13,968 bases of DNA, taken from Vulcanimicrobiota bacterium (GTDB taxonomy: Bacteria; Vulcanimicrobiota; Vulcanimicrobiia; Vulcanimicrobiales; Vulcanimicrobiaceae). The notes under the pieces were generated by a model. It was not told where the DNA came from. It did not search any database and was given only the letters and a program-made list of their open reading frames with translations. Shown piece by piece: positions 1 through 7,151 of the stretch; position 1 is the stretch's first letter, and each line of letters begins with the position of its first letter. Location of the stretch: the NCBI GenBank assembly GCA_030038335.1, contig JASHPC010000208.1:1-13968 (forward strand), given 5' to 3'. Position numbers and translations under genes: made by a program.

Positions 1-208
1 GACTGCGATGCGTCAGCGTGCGATGATATCCGAGCGTCACGCCGATCGCGCCGGTCAGATACACCAAGACGGCCGCAACCGCGACCGCAGACCACGAGAA
101 GAACATGGGCGTAAACGCCGCGAGCGCACAGACGTGTATCGCGGCTAGGGCGGCACGGTTTGCCCAGTTCGGGCGAGCCAGCCAAAGACGTCGCTTCATA
201 AGTCGCAT
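1..208 (-). CDS. Fatty-acid (acyl-CoA type) desaturase, N-terminal part, truncated by window edge
   Basis: This is the beginning of a membrane desaturase that would introduce a double bond into acyl chains. Only about 69 residues are visible. The minus-strand reading has a basic N-terminus, then hydrophobic stretches containing FSWSAV, and ends at GYHRTLTHRS. The Gly-Tyr-His-Arg-x-Leu-Thr-His-Arg-Ser block is the first histidine box (HxxxxH) of the delta-9 type desaturase family, which binds the di-iron centre. The rest of the gene, with the two later histidine boxes, lies beyond position 1. ATG at 208 was chosen. ATG at 199 and ATG at 265 are also in frame and stop-free, and none has a clear ribosome binding site. 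It follows the DUF4127 gene in the same direction with a 61-nt gap, so it may be the last gene of that transcript or have its own promoter. The family call is firm and the start is uncertain. Confidence 0.85.
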   Translation of the reverse strand, partial: MRLMKRRLWLARPNWANRAALAAIHVCALAAFTPMFFSWSAVAVAAVLVYLTGAIGVTLGYHRTLTHRS

Positions 209-269
209 TGGGATGTGATGAATATTCCCTACATAGTCGCCGGCACCCGCCTGTCCTGGAAACATGTTT

Positions 270-1829
270 TCAGACGTTGGGAGCGAGCCCCACGTCGATC
301 CGCGTCTCGAACGTGCGATCCCAGGGAAGAGTGATCTCCATCGCAGCGATGTGATCGTCGGGGTAGAGTTCGCGCAATACGCCGATCGCGTCGCTCCACA
401 GGAGCGCACGGTTTTCCGCCGCCACCGACTGCGCCTCGGGCGGCAAGAGAATCATGTGATCGACGTTCTCTGCCTCCAGCTGCGCGTTGAGCAGCGGCCG
501 GACGCGATCGTGAAACTCGTAGTCGTCCACGAAGCGCATGAACGTGAACTCGCGATGCGCGAGCGCGTCGTACGTTCCCATCCTTCTTCCGGCGCCTGCA
601 GCGACAGCCTCCGCGAGCGCCGTCCCTACGGTGTTCGCATTCGTATTCCAGGACGCGTACGCGTCGAGCTTCGACGCCGTCCCATCGTCGAGAACTCGCT
701 GCGCGAACGCGGCCTGCTGCGCGTATCCGGGCTGGCCTCCTCCGGCGAGAAAGCTGAGATCTGCCAGCGCCACGGAGCGTCCGGCGGCCATGTCGGCGCG
801 CATGCTCGCGACGAACGCGTCGTCTTGCGCCTGGGTCGTATAAGGGACGCGAACGTAGAGAACGATCTCAGGATTCTCTTCCACCTCGCTGCCGCCGCAC
901 AAAGCGATGAGACGATCGATCGCAACCGAGATAGGCCCGTACTCGAGCGGGTCTTGCGCCTGCGCTCCGTCGGGCGTCGAGTAGCGCACGGCGATCCGCG
1001 GCTGCCAATCGGCGTCGCGCGCGAGAGCGTGCGCGACGAGTGCCATGCCGAGTTCGTCAGCACCCGGCTCGATGTCAACGCGTGAGGCTACGTGCTCCGT
1101 GGCGATGTCGTCCTCGAGAACCGTGCGATCGGGAACGTCGATGCCAACCGGCCCGGCGTCGTCTTGTCCGAGCACCATGCGGTCGATCCAACCAACGCGC
1201 GCCTCGGTGACGAGAAGCCTGTCGACTGCCAAATCGCGGGCGCGATCTGCGAGGTACTCGTCGAACGCGGGTCCCGCCTCTTGACGCAACTGCGCTGCCA
1301 TCTCTTGTTCGCTTGGAAGCGGCGGATCGTGCAGCATCGCGTATTGCCACAGATATTGCCAGATCGGGCCGGAGGCAAAGTACGTCGTTCCGGGACCGAT
1401 TGCGGGAATGCCCGTCGGCGCGAGACGCATCACGGTTCCGAAGACCGCGATCCATGCGCGTGAGCGCGCGCGCAATGTCTCGATGCCGTGAAGACGAAAG
1501 TACGCGTCGGCGTACGTCGGTCCTGGCACGCGCGACGCGAGAAGTCCGCCGTACGCAAGCATGTCGCTCGAAAGCACGTAGGCGCTCGGATTCTTCGGTG
1601 CGCTCGAGTTAAGCCACGCAATGATCGCATCCGGATCGCCTGGTTGCAGATAGTGCCCGAGAAGCGCGACGGGAGGCTCGACGACGGCGCGCCCCGCGAT
1701 CGCACCGAGCAGTTGAGGCAGCTGCATCGTCACCGGACGGTCGTCCATGGGCACGAAGACGATAGGAGCCGCAGCGCGCGCCGCGAGCGGCGTGGCAGCG
1801 AGAAGTACCGCGACGAGTACGGCGCGCAC
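270..1829 (-). CDS. DUF4127 family protein, exported
   Basis: A 519-residue protein of the DUF4127 family, whose biochemical function is unknown to me. A signal peptide is visible: a short basic start, a hydrophobic core, and an ARAA-type cleavage site around residues 18-21, so the mature protein should act in the periplasm. The family hallmarks follow: VPMDDRPV (residues 26-33) near the mature N-terminus and SDMLAYGGLLASR (residues 87-99). Length fits the family, which is about 500 residues. The start is GTG at 1829, chosen because it gives the signal peptide; it sits 8 nt after the murQ stop, so the gene is almost certainly cotranscribed with the muropeptide genes. Context suggests an envelope or wall-related role, but nothing in the sequence proves an activity. 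The family assignment is good and the function is open. Confidence 0.88.
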   Translation of the reverse strand: MRAVLVAVLLAATPLAARAAAPIVFVPMDDRPVTMQLPQLLGAIAGRAVVEPPVALLGHYLQPGDPDAIIAWLNSSAPKNPSAYVLSSDMLAYGGLLASRVPGPTYADAYFRLHGIETLRARSRAWIAVFGTVMRLAPTGIPAIGPGTTYFASGPIWQYLWQYAMLHDPPLPSEQEMAAQLRQEAGPAFDEYLADRARDLAVDRLLVTEARVGWIDRMVLGQDDAGPVGIDVPDRTVLEDDIATEHVASRVDIEPGADELGMALVAHALARDADWQPRIAVRYSTPDGAQAQDPLEYGPISVAIDRLIALCGGSEVEENPEIVLYVRVPYTTQAQDDAFVASMRADMAAGRSVALADLSFLAGGGQPGYAQQAAFAQRVLDDGTASKLDAYASWNTNANTVGTALAEAVAAGAGRRMGTYDALAHREFTFMRFVDDYEFHDRVRPLLNAQLEAENVDHMILLPPEAQSVAAENRALLWSDAIGVLRELYPDDHIAAMEITLPWDRTFETRIDVGLAPNV

Positions 1830-1837
1830 CAGGCTCG

Positions 1838-2728
1838 TTACGCGAAGGGCGCTAGAACGTCACGCAACCGTCCCCGATTGCGCGCGAGCGCCGCGCGCGC
1901 TTCTTCCGCGCCGCAACTCAGCCTCGCCATGACGATCGCGGTCTTCACGCTTCCCTCCGCGGCTTCGAGAATCGTGGCGGCGTGAATCGCGTCGACACCC
2001 CCGACTCGTTCGACGAGCCGCTGCGAGCGCAGGCGCAGTTTCGCATTCGACGCAGCGAGGTCGACCATGAGATTTTCGTAGACCTTACCGAGCAACACCA
2101 TGACCGCCGTTGAAATCGTATTGAGGACGATTTTTTGCGACGTGCCCGCGCGCATGCGCGTCGAGCCCGCAATTGGCTCCGCTCCGGTCTGCACGACGAC
2201 GGCGACGTGCGCCGCTGCGGCCAGCGGCGAGCCGCTCGCGTTCACGATCGCCGCAGTGAATGCCCCGCGACTGCGCGCTTCGGTAATCGCGCCGACGACG
2301 AATGCGGCTCTTCCACCGGCTGAGATCCCGATCGCAGCATCGCCGGCGGCGACCTCGTGCATCTCCGCGCGTCCAGCGCTCTCGTCGTCCTCCGCTCCCT
2401 CCACCGCGCGAACGAGCGCGGTCGTTCCTCCCGCGATGTGCGCTGTGACGAGTTCGGGCTCAGTGCCGAAAGTCGGTGGCATCTCCGCCGCGTCGAGCAT
2501 CGCGAGTCGACCGCTCGTGCCACTGCCGACGTAGTGCAAACGCCCGCCGCTCTCGAGTCGCGCGGCGACGTTCTCGACGACGTCCGCAATCGCTGCGCGC
2601 TGCGCGTACACGGCGTCGAAGACGCTGCGTTGCGCTGCGACGAGACGTTCGACGAGCGCGCCGCTCGCAAGTCGATCGAGCTCGCGCCAGGCCGCGTCGA
2701 TTGCTTCGGTCTCGGGAAGATCGCTCAT
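1838..2728 (-). CDS. murQ: N-acetylmuramic acid 6-phosphate etherase
   Basis: MurQ cleaves the D-lactyl ether of MurNAc-6-phosphate to give GlcNAc-6-phosphate and D-lactate, the last muramic-acid-specific step of cytosolic wall recycling. The 296-residue product has the SIS-domain signature YVGSGTSGRLAMLDAAEMPP beginning at residue 66. E82, in AAEMPPTFG, corresponds to the catalytic glutamate (E83 in E. coli). E113, in the EGAEDD segment, matches the second key glutamate (E114 in E. coli). The conserved GTSQKIVLNTIST and YENLMVDL blocks follow, and the C-terminal helical region is intact. ATG at 2728 is preferred because it lies 7 nt after the anmK stop with GGTGAG upstream. An in-frame GTG at 2743, overlapping the end of anmK, is an alternative. 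The N-terminal TEGRNP-type motif of many MurQ proteins is reduced to PETEAID here. Confidence in function is high. Confidence 0.96.
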   Translation of the reverse strand: MSDLPETEAIDAAWRELDRLASGALVERLVAAQRSVFDAVYAQRAAIADVVENVAARLESGGRLHYVGSGTSGRLAMLDAAEMPPTFGTEPELVTAHIAGGTTALVRAVEGAEDDESAGRAEMHEVAAGDAAIGISAGGRAAFVVGAITEARSRGAFTAAIVNASGSPLAAAAHVAVVVQTGAEPIAGSTRMRAGTSQKIVLNTISTAVMVLLGKVYENLMVDLAASNAKLRLRSQRLVERVGGVDAIHAATILEAAEGSVKTAIVMARLSCGAEEARAALARNRGRLRDVLAPFA

Positions 2729-2735
2729 CGCGCGT

Positions 2736-3869
2736 TCACTCACCGCACTCCCGCGCGACCTTAGCGAGCAGCGCGCCCAGCTCGCGCGGCGCAATTGCCC
2801 CCATCACGACCGCGCGCCGTGCACCCGTCGCGCGTGGAACGTTTGCGGCGCGGCCACGCAGCGTTTCGTATCCGAGCACCGCAAACGCAATGGCCTCCTT
2901 GGCTTCCGAAGACACCCCCATCGCGTCCGAGCGTTCGACGCGCGCGTGCTGGAGCCGTCCTTGCAAGCGTTTCATGAGCGTTGCGTTCGATGCGCCTCCT
3001 CCGGAGACGATGACGAGCGACACGCCCGGCTCTGCCGCGAGCGCTCCTGCAACGGTCGCGGCGGTCAGCTCGGTGAGCGTGGCGGCGGCATCTTCCAGGG
3101 AAAGCGCGTCGAGCGCGGCGTGCGCCCGCAGAAACTGCGCCCCGAACCGTTCGCGCCCCGTCGTCTTCGGCGCCGAAACCGAAAAGTAGGGATCTTGCAG
3201 CATCGCGTTCAGAAGGCGCTCGTCGACGCTCCCGCGTGCGGCGAGCGCGCCGTCGCGGTCGAAGCGCAGGTTCCCGCCGGTCCTCGCGCTCACGAGCGCG
3301 TCGATGAGCATGTTTCCGGGTCCGGTATCGAACGCGACGATCTCACCATCGCGTGGCAGAATCGTCGCATTCGCTATGCCGCCGATATTGACGGCGGCGC
3401 GCGTCTCGCTTGCATCGTGGAAAAGCAGCGCGTCGACGTACGGCACGAGCGGAGCACCATGACCGCCGGCGGCGCAATCTGCACTGCGGAAGTCGTAGCA
3501 GACGGTCGCGCCTGCGATCTCGCGCACGACGAACGCATCGCCGACTTGCAGCGTCACGCTACGCTCTCCGTCGTGAAAGAGCGTCTGCCCGTGCGACGCG
3601 ACGAAGTCGACTCTCTCACCCTCTGCAATTGAAAGCGCGGCTTTGCCAAGAGCTTCGCCTAGAGCGTGGTGCAGCCGCGCCAACGCTTCGACGCTTCCCG
3701 GGTTCGGAGGAAGCGCCGCTCGCAAAGCGCGCTCGAGATCGGGCTGAAACGGCGTGGTCCCGAAACGCACGAGCTCGACGGCATACCCACTCTCTCCTGG
3801 GCGCACGTCGACGAGCGCGGCGTCGATGCCGTCGAGTGACGTACCGCTCATGAGGCCGATGGCTCTCAC
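2736..3869 (-). CDS. anmK: Anhydro-N-acetylmuramic acid kinase
   Basis: AnmK uses ATP to open the 1,6-anhydro ring of anhydro-MurNAc and phosphorylate it, giving MurNAc-6-phosphate, the substrate of MurQ encoded next. The 377-residue protein starts with the diagnostic GLMSGTSLDGID (residues 5-16). It continues with ASHGQTLFHDG (91-101), then YDFRSADCAAGGHGAP, in which D131 matches the catalytic Asp of the family. NIGGIANAT, FDTGPGNMLID, and a C-terminal GVSSEAKEAIAFA block complete it. The open frame extends upstream into the hydrolase gene, but homology begins exactly at GTG 3869, so that start was chosen. The GTG overlaps the TGA stop of the preceding hydrolase gene in a GTGA quadruplet, consistent with translational coupling. 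AnmK implies that muropeptides with anhydro ends, the products of lytic transglycosylases, are the substrate. Confidence 0.96.
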   Translation of the reverse strand: MRAIGLMSGTSLDGIDAALVDVRPGESGYAVELVRFGTTPFQPDLERALRAALPPNPGSVEALARLHHALGEALGKAALSIAEGERVDFVASHGQTLFHDGERSVTLQVGDAFVVREIAGATVCYDFRSADCAAGGHGAPLVPYVDALLFHDASETRAAVNIGGIANATILPRDGEIVAFDTGPGNMLIDALVSARTGGNLRFDRDGALAARGSVDERLLNAMLQDPYFSVSAPKTTGRERFGAQFLRAHAALDALSLEDAAATLTELTAATVAGALAAEPGVSLVIVSGGGASNATLMKRLQGRLQHARVERSDAMGVSSEAKEAIAFAVLGYETLRGRAANVPRATGARRAVVMGAIAPRELGALLAKVARECGE

Positions 3870-4861
3870 GCAACCGCCTCCACGCAGGCATCGTAGAAGC
3901 GCGCGCGCAGAGCGCGAATGTCTCTGCGGCCGAAGTACACGGCGTTTGTCAGAAGGACGCCCTGAAGGTCGCGTTCGGGGTCGGCCCAGACCGACGTTCC
4001 GACGAAGCCGGTGTGCCCGAAGCTTTCCATGGAGAAGTGCGCGCCGCACGAGTTTTCGTCGGTCGTCTTCAACGCCCAGCCGAGGCCGCGGCGAAGAACG
4101 GGATCCGATGCCTGTTCCGTCGTCGCTTCCCGCGCGAGCGAGAGTGGAAGTAACGACGTGGCACGTCCGCGCAGCGGCCCCAGGTAGCACTCGGCAAGCC
4201 ACGCGACGTCGGACGCTGTTCCGAAGAGCCCTGCATGCCCCGCGACGCCACCCATGAGGTAGGCCTTCTCGTCGTGTACGACGCCCTGAACGCGCCCTCG
4301 CCAATCGTCAGACTCCGTCGCGGGAATCGTTGCACGTTCGGTTCCGCGCGGTCGAAAGCCCAACGTGCTGCGCGCGAACACGTCTTCCGCAAGCGCGGAG
4401 AGCGCGCGGTGATGGAGCCTCTCGAGCAAGATGCCGATTGCGATGAAGCCAAGATCGCTGTAGATGACGCGCTCGCGCGGCGAGGCGACGAGCGGCTCTG
4501 TGAGCACGAACTCCGCAATGTTGCGATCGAGGAGCAAGCGGTAGTCGGCACCGGAGTTCATGCCGGAGTCGTGCGCGAGCAGATCGCGCGGCGTAATCTC
4601 TCCGAAAGCCGGCGCGTCGAGATCGACGACGCCTTGCGCCGCGTCGCGCGACAGAATCGTCGCAACGAAGAGCTTCGTCAACGACGCGAGATCGAATCGC
4701 GTGTCGACGTACACGGGCTTGCCGTCGTCAGCGCGCGTTTTTCCATACGCGCGCTCGAAGACGAGCCGCCCGCCGTGCTCGACGCGCGCCACCGCGCCCG
4801 TGAACTCGCTCCCGCACGCCTGACCCAGGAGCGCATCGACGCCGGCAAACGTCGCCGTCAC
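3866..4861 (-). CDS. Serine hydrolase, beta-lactamase/penicillin-binding fold; possible muramyl-L-alanine amidase (AmiE/YbbE-like)
   Basis: A 331-residue member of the class C beta-lactamase-related serine hydrolases. The nucleophile motif SLTK (S60, K63) is present, as are Y134-S-D in the second motif and H283-T-G in the third, so the active site looks complete, with Asp where the classic YxN has Asn. I see no signal peptide or membrane anchor, which argues against a typical periplasmic beta-lactamase or DD-peptidase and for a cytosolic enzyme. It sits between nagZ and anmK with 4-nt overlaps on both sides. In Bacillus subtilis a protein of this fold (AmiE/YbbE), encoded beside nagZ and murQ, cleaves the MurNAc-L-alanine amide. 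By context I infer the same job here, filling the step done by AmpD in Enterobacteria. An esterase or peptidase acting on the released peptide remains possible. The start is GTG at 4861. Confidence 0.85.
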   Translation of the reverse strand: MTATFAGVDALLGQACGSEFTGAVARVEHGGRLVFERAYGKTRADDGKPVYVDTRFDLASLTKLFVATILSRDAAQGVVDLDAPAFGEITPRDLLAHDSGMNSGADYRLLLDRNIAEFVLTEPLVASPRERVIYSDLGFIAIGILLERLHHRALSALAEDVFARSTLGFRPRGTERATIPATESDDWRGRVQGVVHDEKAYLMGGVAGHAGLFGTASDVAWLAECYLGPLRGRATSLLPLSLAREATTEQASDPVLRRGLGWALKTTDENSCGAHFSMESFGHTGFVGTSVWADPERDLQGVLLTNAVYFGRRDIRALRARFYDACVEAVA

Positions 4862-5850
4862 TGCGGCAACGGAGGCTCGAGCGATGCGCGCAGCCGTTCC
4901 ATGCGCGCCGCGGCTTGGCGTAGCCGTTCGCCGGGAATGGCGCCTTCTTCCACGGCGCGCGCGATACGATCGGCAACAGCCATCCCCAAATAGGGATCGT
5001 GGCTGATCGTCACCGCATCGACGCCGGCGCCCAGCGCGAGCACGGCGCCTTCGATGCTGCCGAACTCACTCGCGATCGCGGCCATCTGCACGCAATCGCT
5101 AAAGCAGACGCCTTGAAACCCGAGCTCGTCGCGCAGAAGTCCGTTGAGAATGCGTGGCGATAGCGTCGCCGGCACGCTCGGATCGAGCGCCGCGACGACG
5201 ACGTGCGCCGTCATGATCGCGCGCGCTTTCGGCACGAGCTGCGCGAACGGAACGAAATCGCGCGAGCGCAGCGTCGCTTCGTCGACGTCGATTCGCGGCA
5301 GTGCTTGGTGGGAGTCGACGTACGTCGAGCCGTGGCCGGGAAAATGCTTGAACGTCGCGACGACGCCTCCGCGCTCCAGGCCACGCGCGAAGGCGCCGGC
5401 CATGCGCGTCACCGCCTGCGGTTCTGCGCCGAAGGAACGGTCGCCGATGACGGTGTTGCGCTCGTCGAGCGCAAGGTCGAGAACAGGCGCAAAATCGAGA
5501 TTGCAGCCCGCGCGGCGTAGATCGTACGCACAGCGCGCGCCGATTGCCTCCGCAAGACGCTCGTCGCCGGTAGCGCCGACGGTCGACGCGGGTGGCATCG
5601 GGGCGATTCCCTCGCGTAGACGCATGACGCGCCCGCCCTCTTGATCGATCGCGAGCACCGGTGGCAAATCTTCGTATCGCTCGAGAATTCGGTCGGAAAG
5701 GGCGCGAAGCGCGGTGAGCGATCGCGCATTGCGATCGAAGTAGACGAATCCGCCGAATGGATACTCTGCGAAGCGCCGGTCATCGAGGTCCTCGTCGCGC
5801 ACGCCGGTCACGACGACGGATGCCGAGAGGCGGCGCAGCTCGTCGCTCAT
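4858..5850 (-). CDS. nagZ: Beta-N-acetylglucosaminidase, glycoside hydrolase family 3
   Basis: NagZ removes the non-reducing GlcNAc from GlcNAc-(anhydro)MurNAc-peptides. The 330-residue protein is a single-domain GH3 enzyme, the length usual for cytosolic Gram-negative NagZ and shorter than the two-domain exported Bacillus form. Visible motifs are AIDQEGGRVMRL (67-78), KHFPGHGSTYVDSHQALP (168-185) with the D179/H181 catalytic dyad loop, and FSDCVQM (250-256), in which D252 is the expected nucleophile. There is no signal peptide. An upstream in-frame start at 5892 exists, but ATG at 5850 forms an ATGA overlap with the ABC ATPase stop and begins directly before the conserved first strand, so it is preferred. 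It is followed by the serine hydrolase gene through a GTGA overlap. Confidence 0.95.
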   Translation of the reverse strand: MSDELRRLSASVVVTGVRDEDLDDRRFAEYPFGGFVYFDRNARSLTALRALSDRILERYEDLPPVLAIDQEGGRVMRLREGIAPMPPASTVGATGDERLAEAIGARCAYDLRRAGCNLDFAPVLDLALDERNTVIGDRSFGAEPQAVTRMAGAFARGLERGGVVATFKHFPGHGSTYVDSHQALPRIDVDEATLRSRDFVPFAQLVPKARAIMTAHVVVAALDPSVPATLSPRILNGLLRDELGFQGVCFSDCVQMAAIASEFGSIEGAVLALGAGVDAVTISHDPYLGMAVADRIARAVEEGAIPGERLRQAAARMERLRASLEPPLPQ

Positions 5851-6884
5851 GCGATCGCCGCTCCGGAGGCTGCATCGAAGCAACGCACGCACTCCTCGGG
5901 AAAAAAGAGGCCGACGGAGTCGCCCGGATGTGGCGCCTCGTGCACGGCTCGCGCGCTCGCAACGACGACGCCGCGTTCGGTTTGCACGGTCACGAGGGTA
6001 ACGTCGCCCGCGAGCTCACGGCGCAGCACGTGCCCTCGCAGCGCCCCCTCGGAAACGAAGCGCACGTGCTCCGGACGTATGCCGATGATGCGATTTACTT
6101 CATGCAACAAGTTCATCGGTGGAACCCCGAGCGCCGCGGCGGCGCGGACGTTCGCTGGGGCGTCGTAGACGCGTTGCGGCGAGCCAATATCCTCGAGTCT
6201 TCCCCCAACGAGAACGCCGAGGACGTCTGAGACCATCATCGCTTCAGCGTGGTCATGCGTGACGTAGACGATCGGACCCGCGAAATGCGCGCGCATCTCT
6301 CGCAGCGTTTCGCGCACTCGAGCGCGCAGAGACGGATCGAGATGGGCAAGCGGCTCGTCGAGTAACAGCGCGTGCGGCTCCGAGAGCAACGCGCGAGCGA
6401 GCGCGACGCGCTGGCGCTCGCCGCCGGAAAGGTCGCGCGGCATGCGATCGAGATGAACGTCGACGTGCAACGCGCGCGCGATGTTCTCTACCGCGCCGCT
6501 TTCGTTGCTCCGGCGCAGCGCGAACTGCAGATTCTTTCGGACGCTCATCGTCGGAAAGAGCGCGTCGTCTTGAAAGACGAGGGCAACGCGCCGCTCGCGC
6601 GCCGGTACGCCATGCAGTTGCGCTCCACTCAGGAAAAGCTCGCCCCGCTGCGGTTCGAGTAACCCCGCAATGACGCGTAGGAGCGTGCTCTTTCCCGCAC
6701 CGGATGGACCGACGATCGCAAGCGTCGTTCCAGCTTCAACCGTCACGTCGATGCCGTCGAGAGCGCGGCTGCCGCCGTCGTAACGAAACGAGATGTCCCT
6801 GAGGACGAGTGCCGTGCCCTGATTATCGGATGCGGATGATTTGAGCGACGATTCGCCCGCCGGCGACGCTTGCAGCGATCTCAA
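5847..6884 (-). CDS. ABC transporter ATP-binding protein, MalK/PotA-type with C-terminal regulatory domain
   Basis: An ATPase subunit of an importer-type ABC system. From TTG 6884 it has 345 residues. The nucleotide-binding domain has Walker A GPSGAGKST (59-67), Q-loop Q105, signature LSGGERQR (152-159), Walker B LLLDEP (173-178) and the H-loop histidine in THD (209-211). After the ATPase comes the GIRPEHVRF motif (about 268-276) that opens the TOBE-like regulatory domain found in sugar, polyamine and iron import ATPases. No permease or binding protein gene is in the window, so it either serves permeases encoded elsewhere or is a shared MsiK-like ATPase. Its stop overlaps the nagZ start (ATGA). 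The start is uncertain: TTG 6884 has AGGG seven bases upstream but overlaps the preceding small gene by 62 nt, and GTG 6932 gives a longer unconserved N-terminus. Homology to the family begins near ALVLRDISF. Confidence 0.88.
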   Translation of the reverse strand: MRSLQASPAGESSLKSSASDNQGTALVLRDISFRYDGGSRALDGIDVTVEAGTTLAIVGPSGAGKSTLLRVIAGLLEPQRGELFLSGAQLHGVPARERRVALVFQDDALFPTMSVRKNLQFALRRSNESGAVENIARALHVDVHLDRMPRDLSGGERQRVALARALLSEPHALLLDEPLAHLDPSLRARVRETLREMRAHFAGPIVYVTHDHAEAMMVSDVLGVLVGGRLEDIGSPQRVYDAPANVRAAAALGVPPMNLLHEVNRIIGIRPEHVRFVSEGALRGHVLRRELAGDVTLVTVQTERGVVVASARAVHEAPHPGDSVGLFFPEECVRCFDAASGAAIA

Positions 6885-7101
6885 CGCGAAGCCCTGGGTG
6901 AATGTCCGCAATCGACGCCGAGTCGTCTCCACGTACGTCGATCTCGGTGCTCGGCGTCACCCAGACCGTTCGAACCCCGCCACGCGTCCGCACGAGCACG
7001 ACTGCGTTCGCATAGTCGACGCGAAGCACGCGTCCCGACATGAAAAAGGGGAATGCCGACAGCACCCCTGCGAGCAGGCAGGCCGTGACGAACGAACGCA
7101 T
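6823..7101 (-). CDS. Small exported protein with a DUF5666-like beta domain
   Basis: A 92-residue protein with a hydrophobic N-terminal segment (residues 4-20), which reads as a signal peptide or single membrane anchor. After it comes a compact beta-rich region: SGRVLRVDYANAVVLVRT, then a THR-rich strand with VWVTPSTEIDV, then a SIADIHPGLRVEI turn and a final strand. This pattern (a G-x-V start, a T/S-E strand, and an S-x-ADI-x-x-G-x-R-V motif) resembles the DUF5666 OB-like fold seen in small secreted proteins. The assignment is by pattern only. ATG at 7101 is preceded by GAAGGA, a good ribosome binding site though closely spaced. It is the first gene after a 50-nt gap and its 3' end overlaps the probable start region of the ABC ATPase, so the two are likely coupled. 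The role is unknown. Confidence 0.7.
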   Translation of the reverse strand: MRSFVTACLLAGVLSAFPFFMSGRVLRVDYANAVVLVRTRGGVRTVWVTPSTEIDVRGDDSASIADIHPGLRVEIAASVAGGRIVAQIIRIR

Positions 7102-7151
7102 TATCCTTCAGCAAGGGTAACGCACCAAAGAAAGCTTTCGTTCCTGCGCCA

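Noticed and set aside
264..1085. 273-codon plus-strand open frame opposite the DUF4127 gene
   Set aside because: Its Arg/Val-rich translation has no family motif and it is fully antisense to a recognisable gene, so it is a GC-rich shadow.
2946..3632. 228-codon plus-strand open frame opposite anmK
   Set aside because: It mirrors the conserved anmK coding sequence, and its translation is Arg-rich with no domain pattern.
4235..4993. 252-codon plus-strand open frame opposite the hydrolase and nagZ
   Set aside because: It spans two real antisense genes and has shadow-like composition.
7102..7151. Promoter or terminator in the 50-nt gap before the DUF5666-like gene
   Set aside because: There is a short palindrome gaaagctttc (7130-7139), but no acceptable -35/-10 pair and no hairpin with a T-run.
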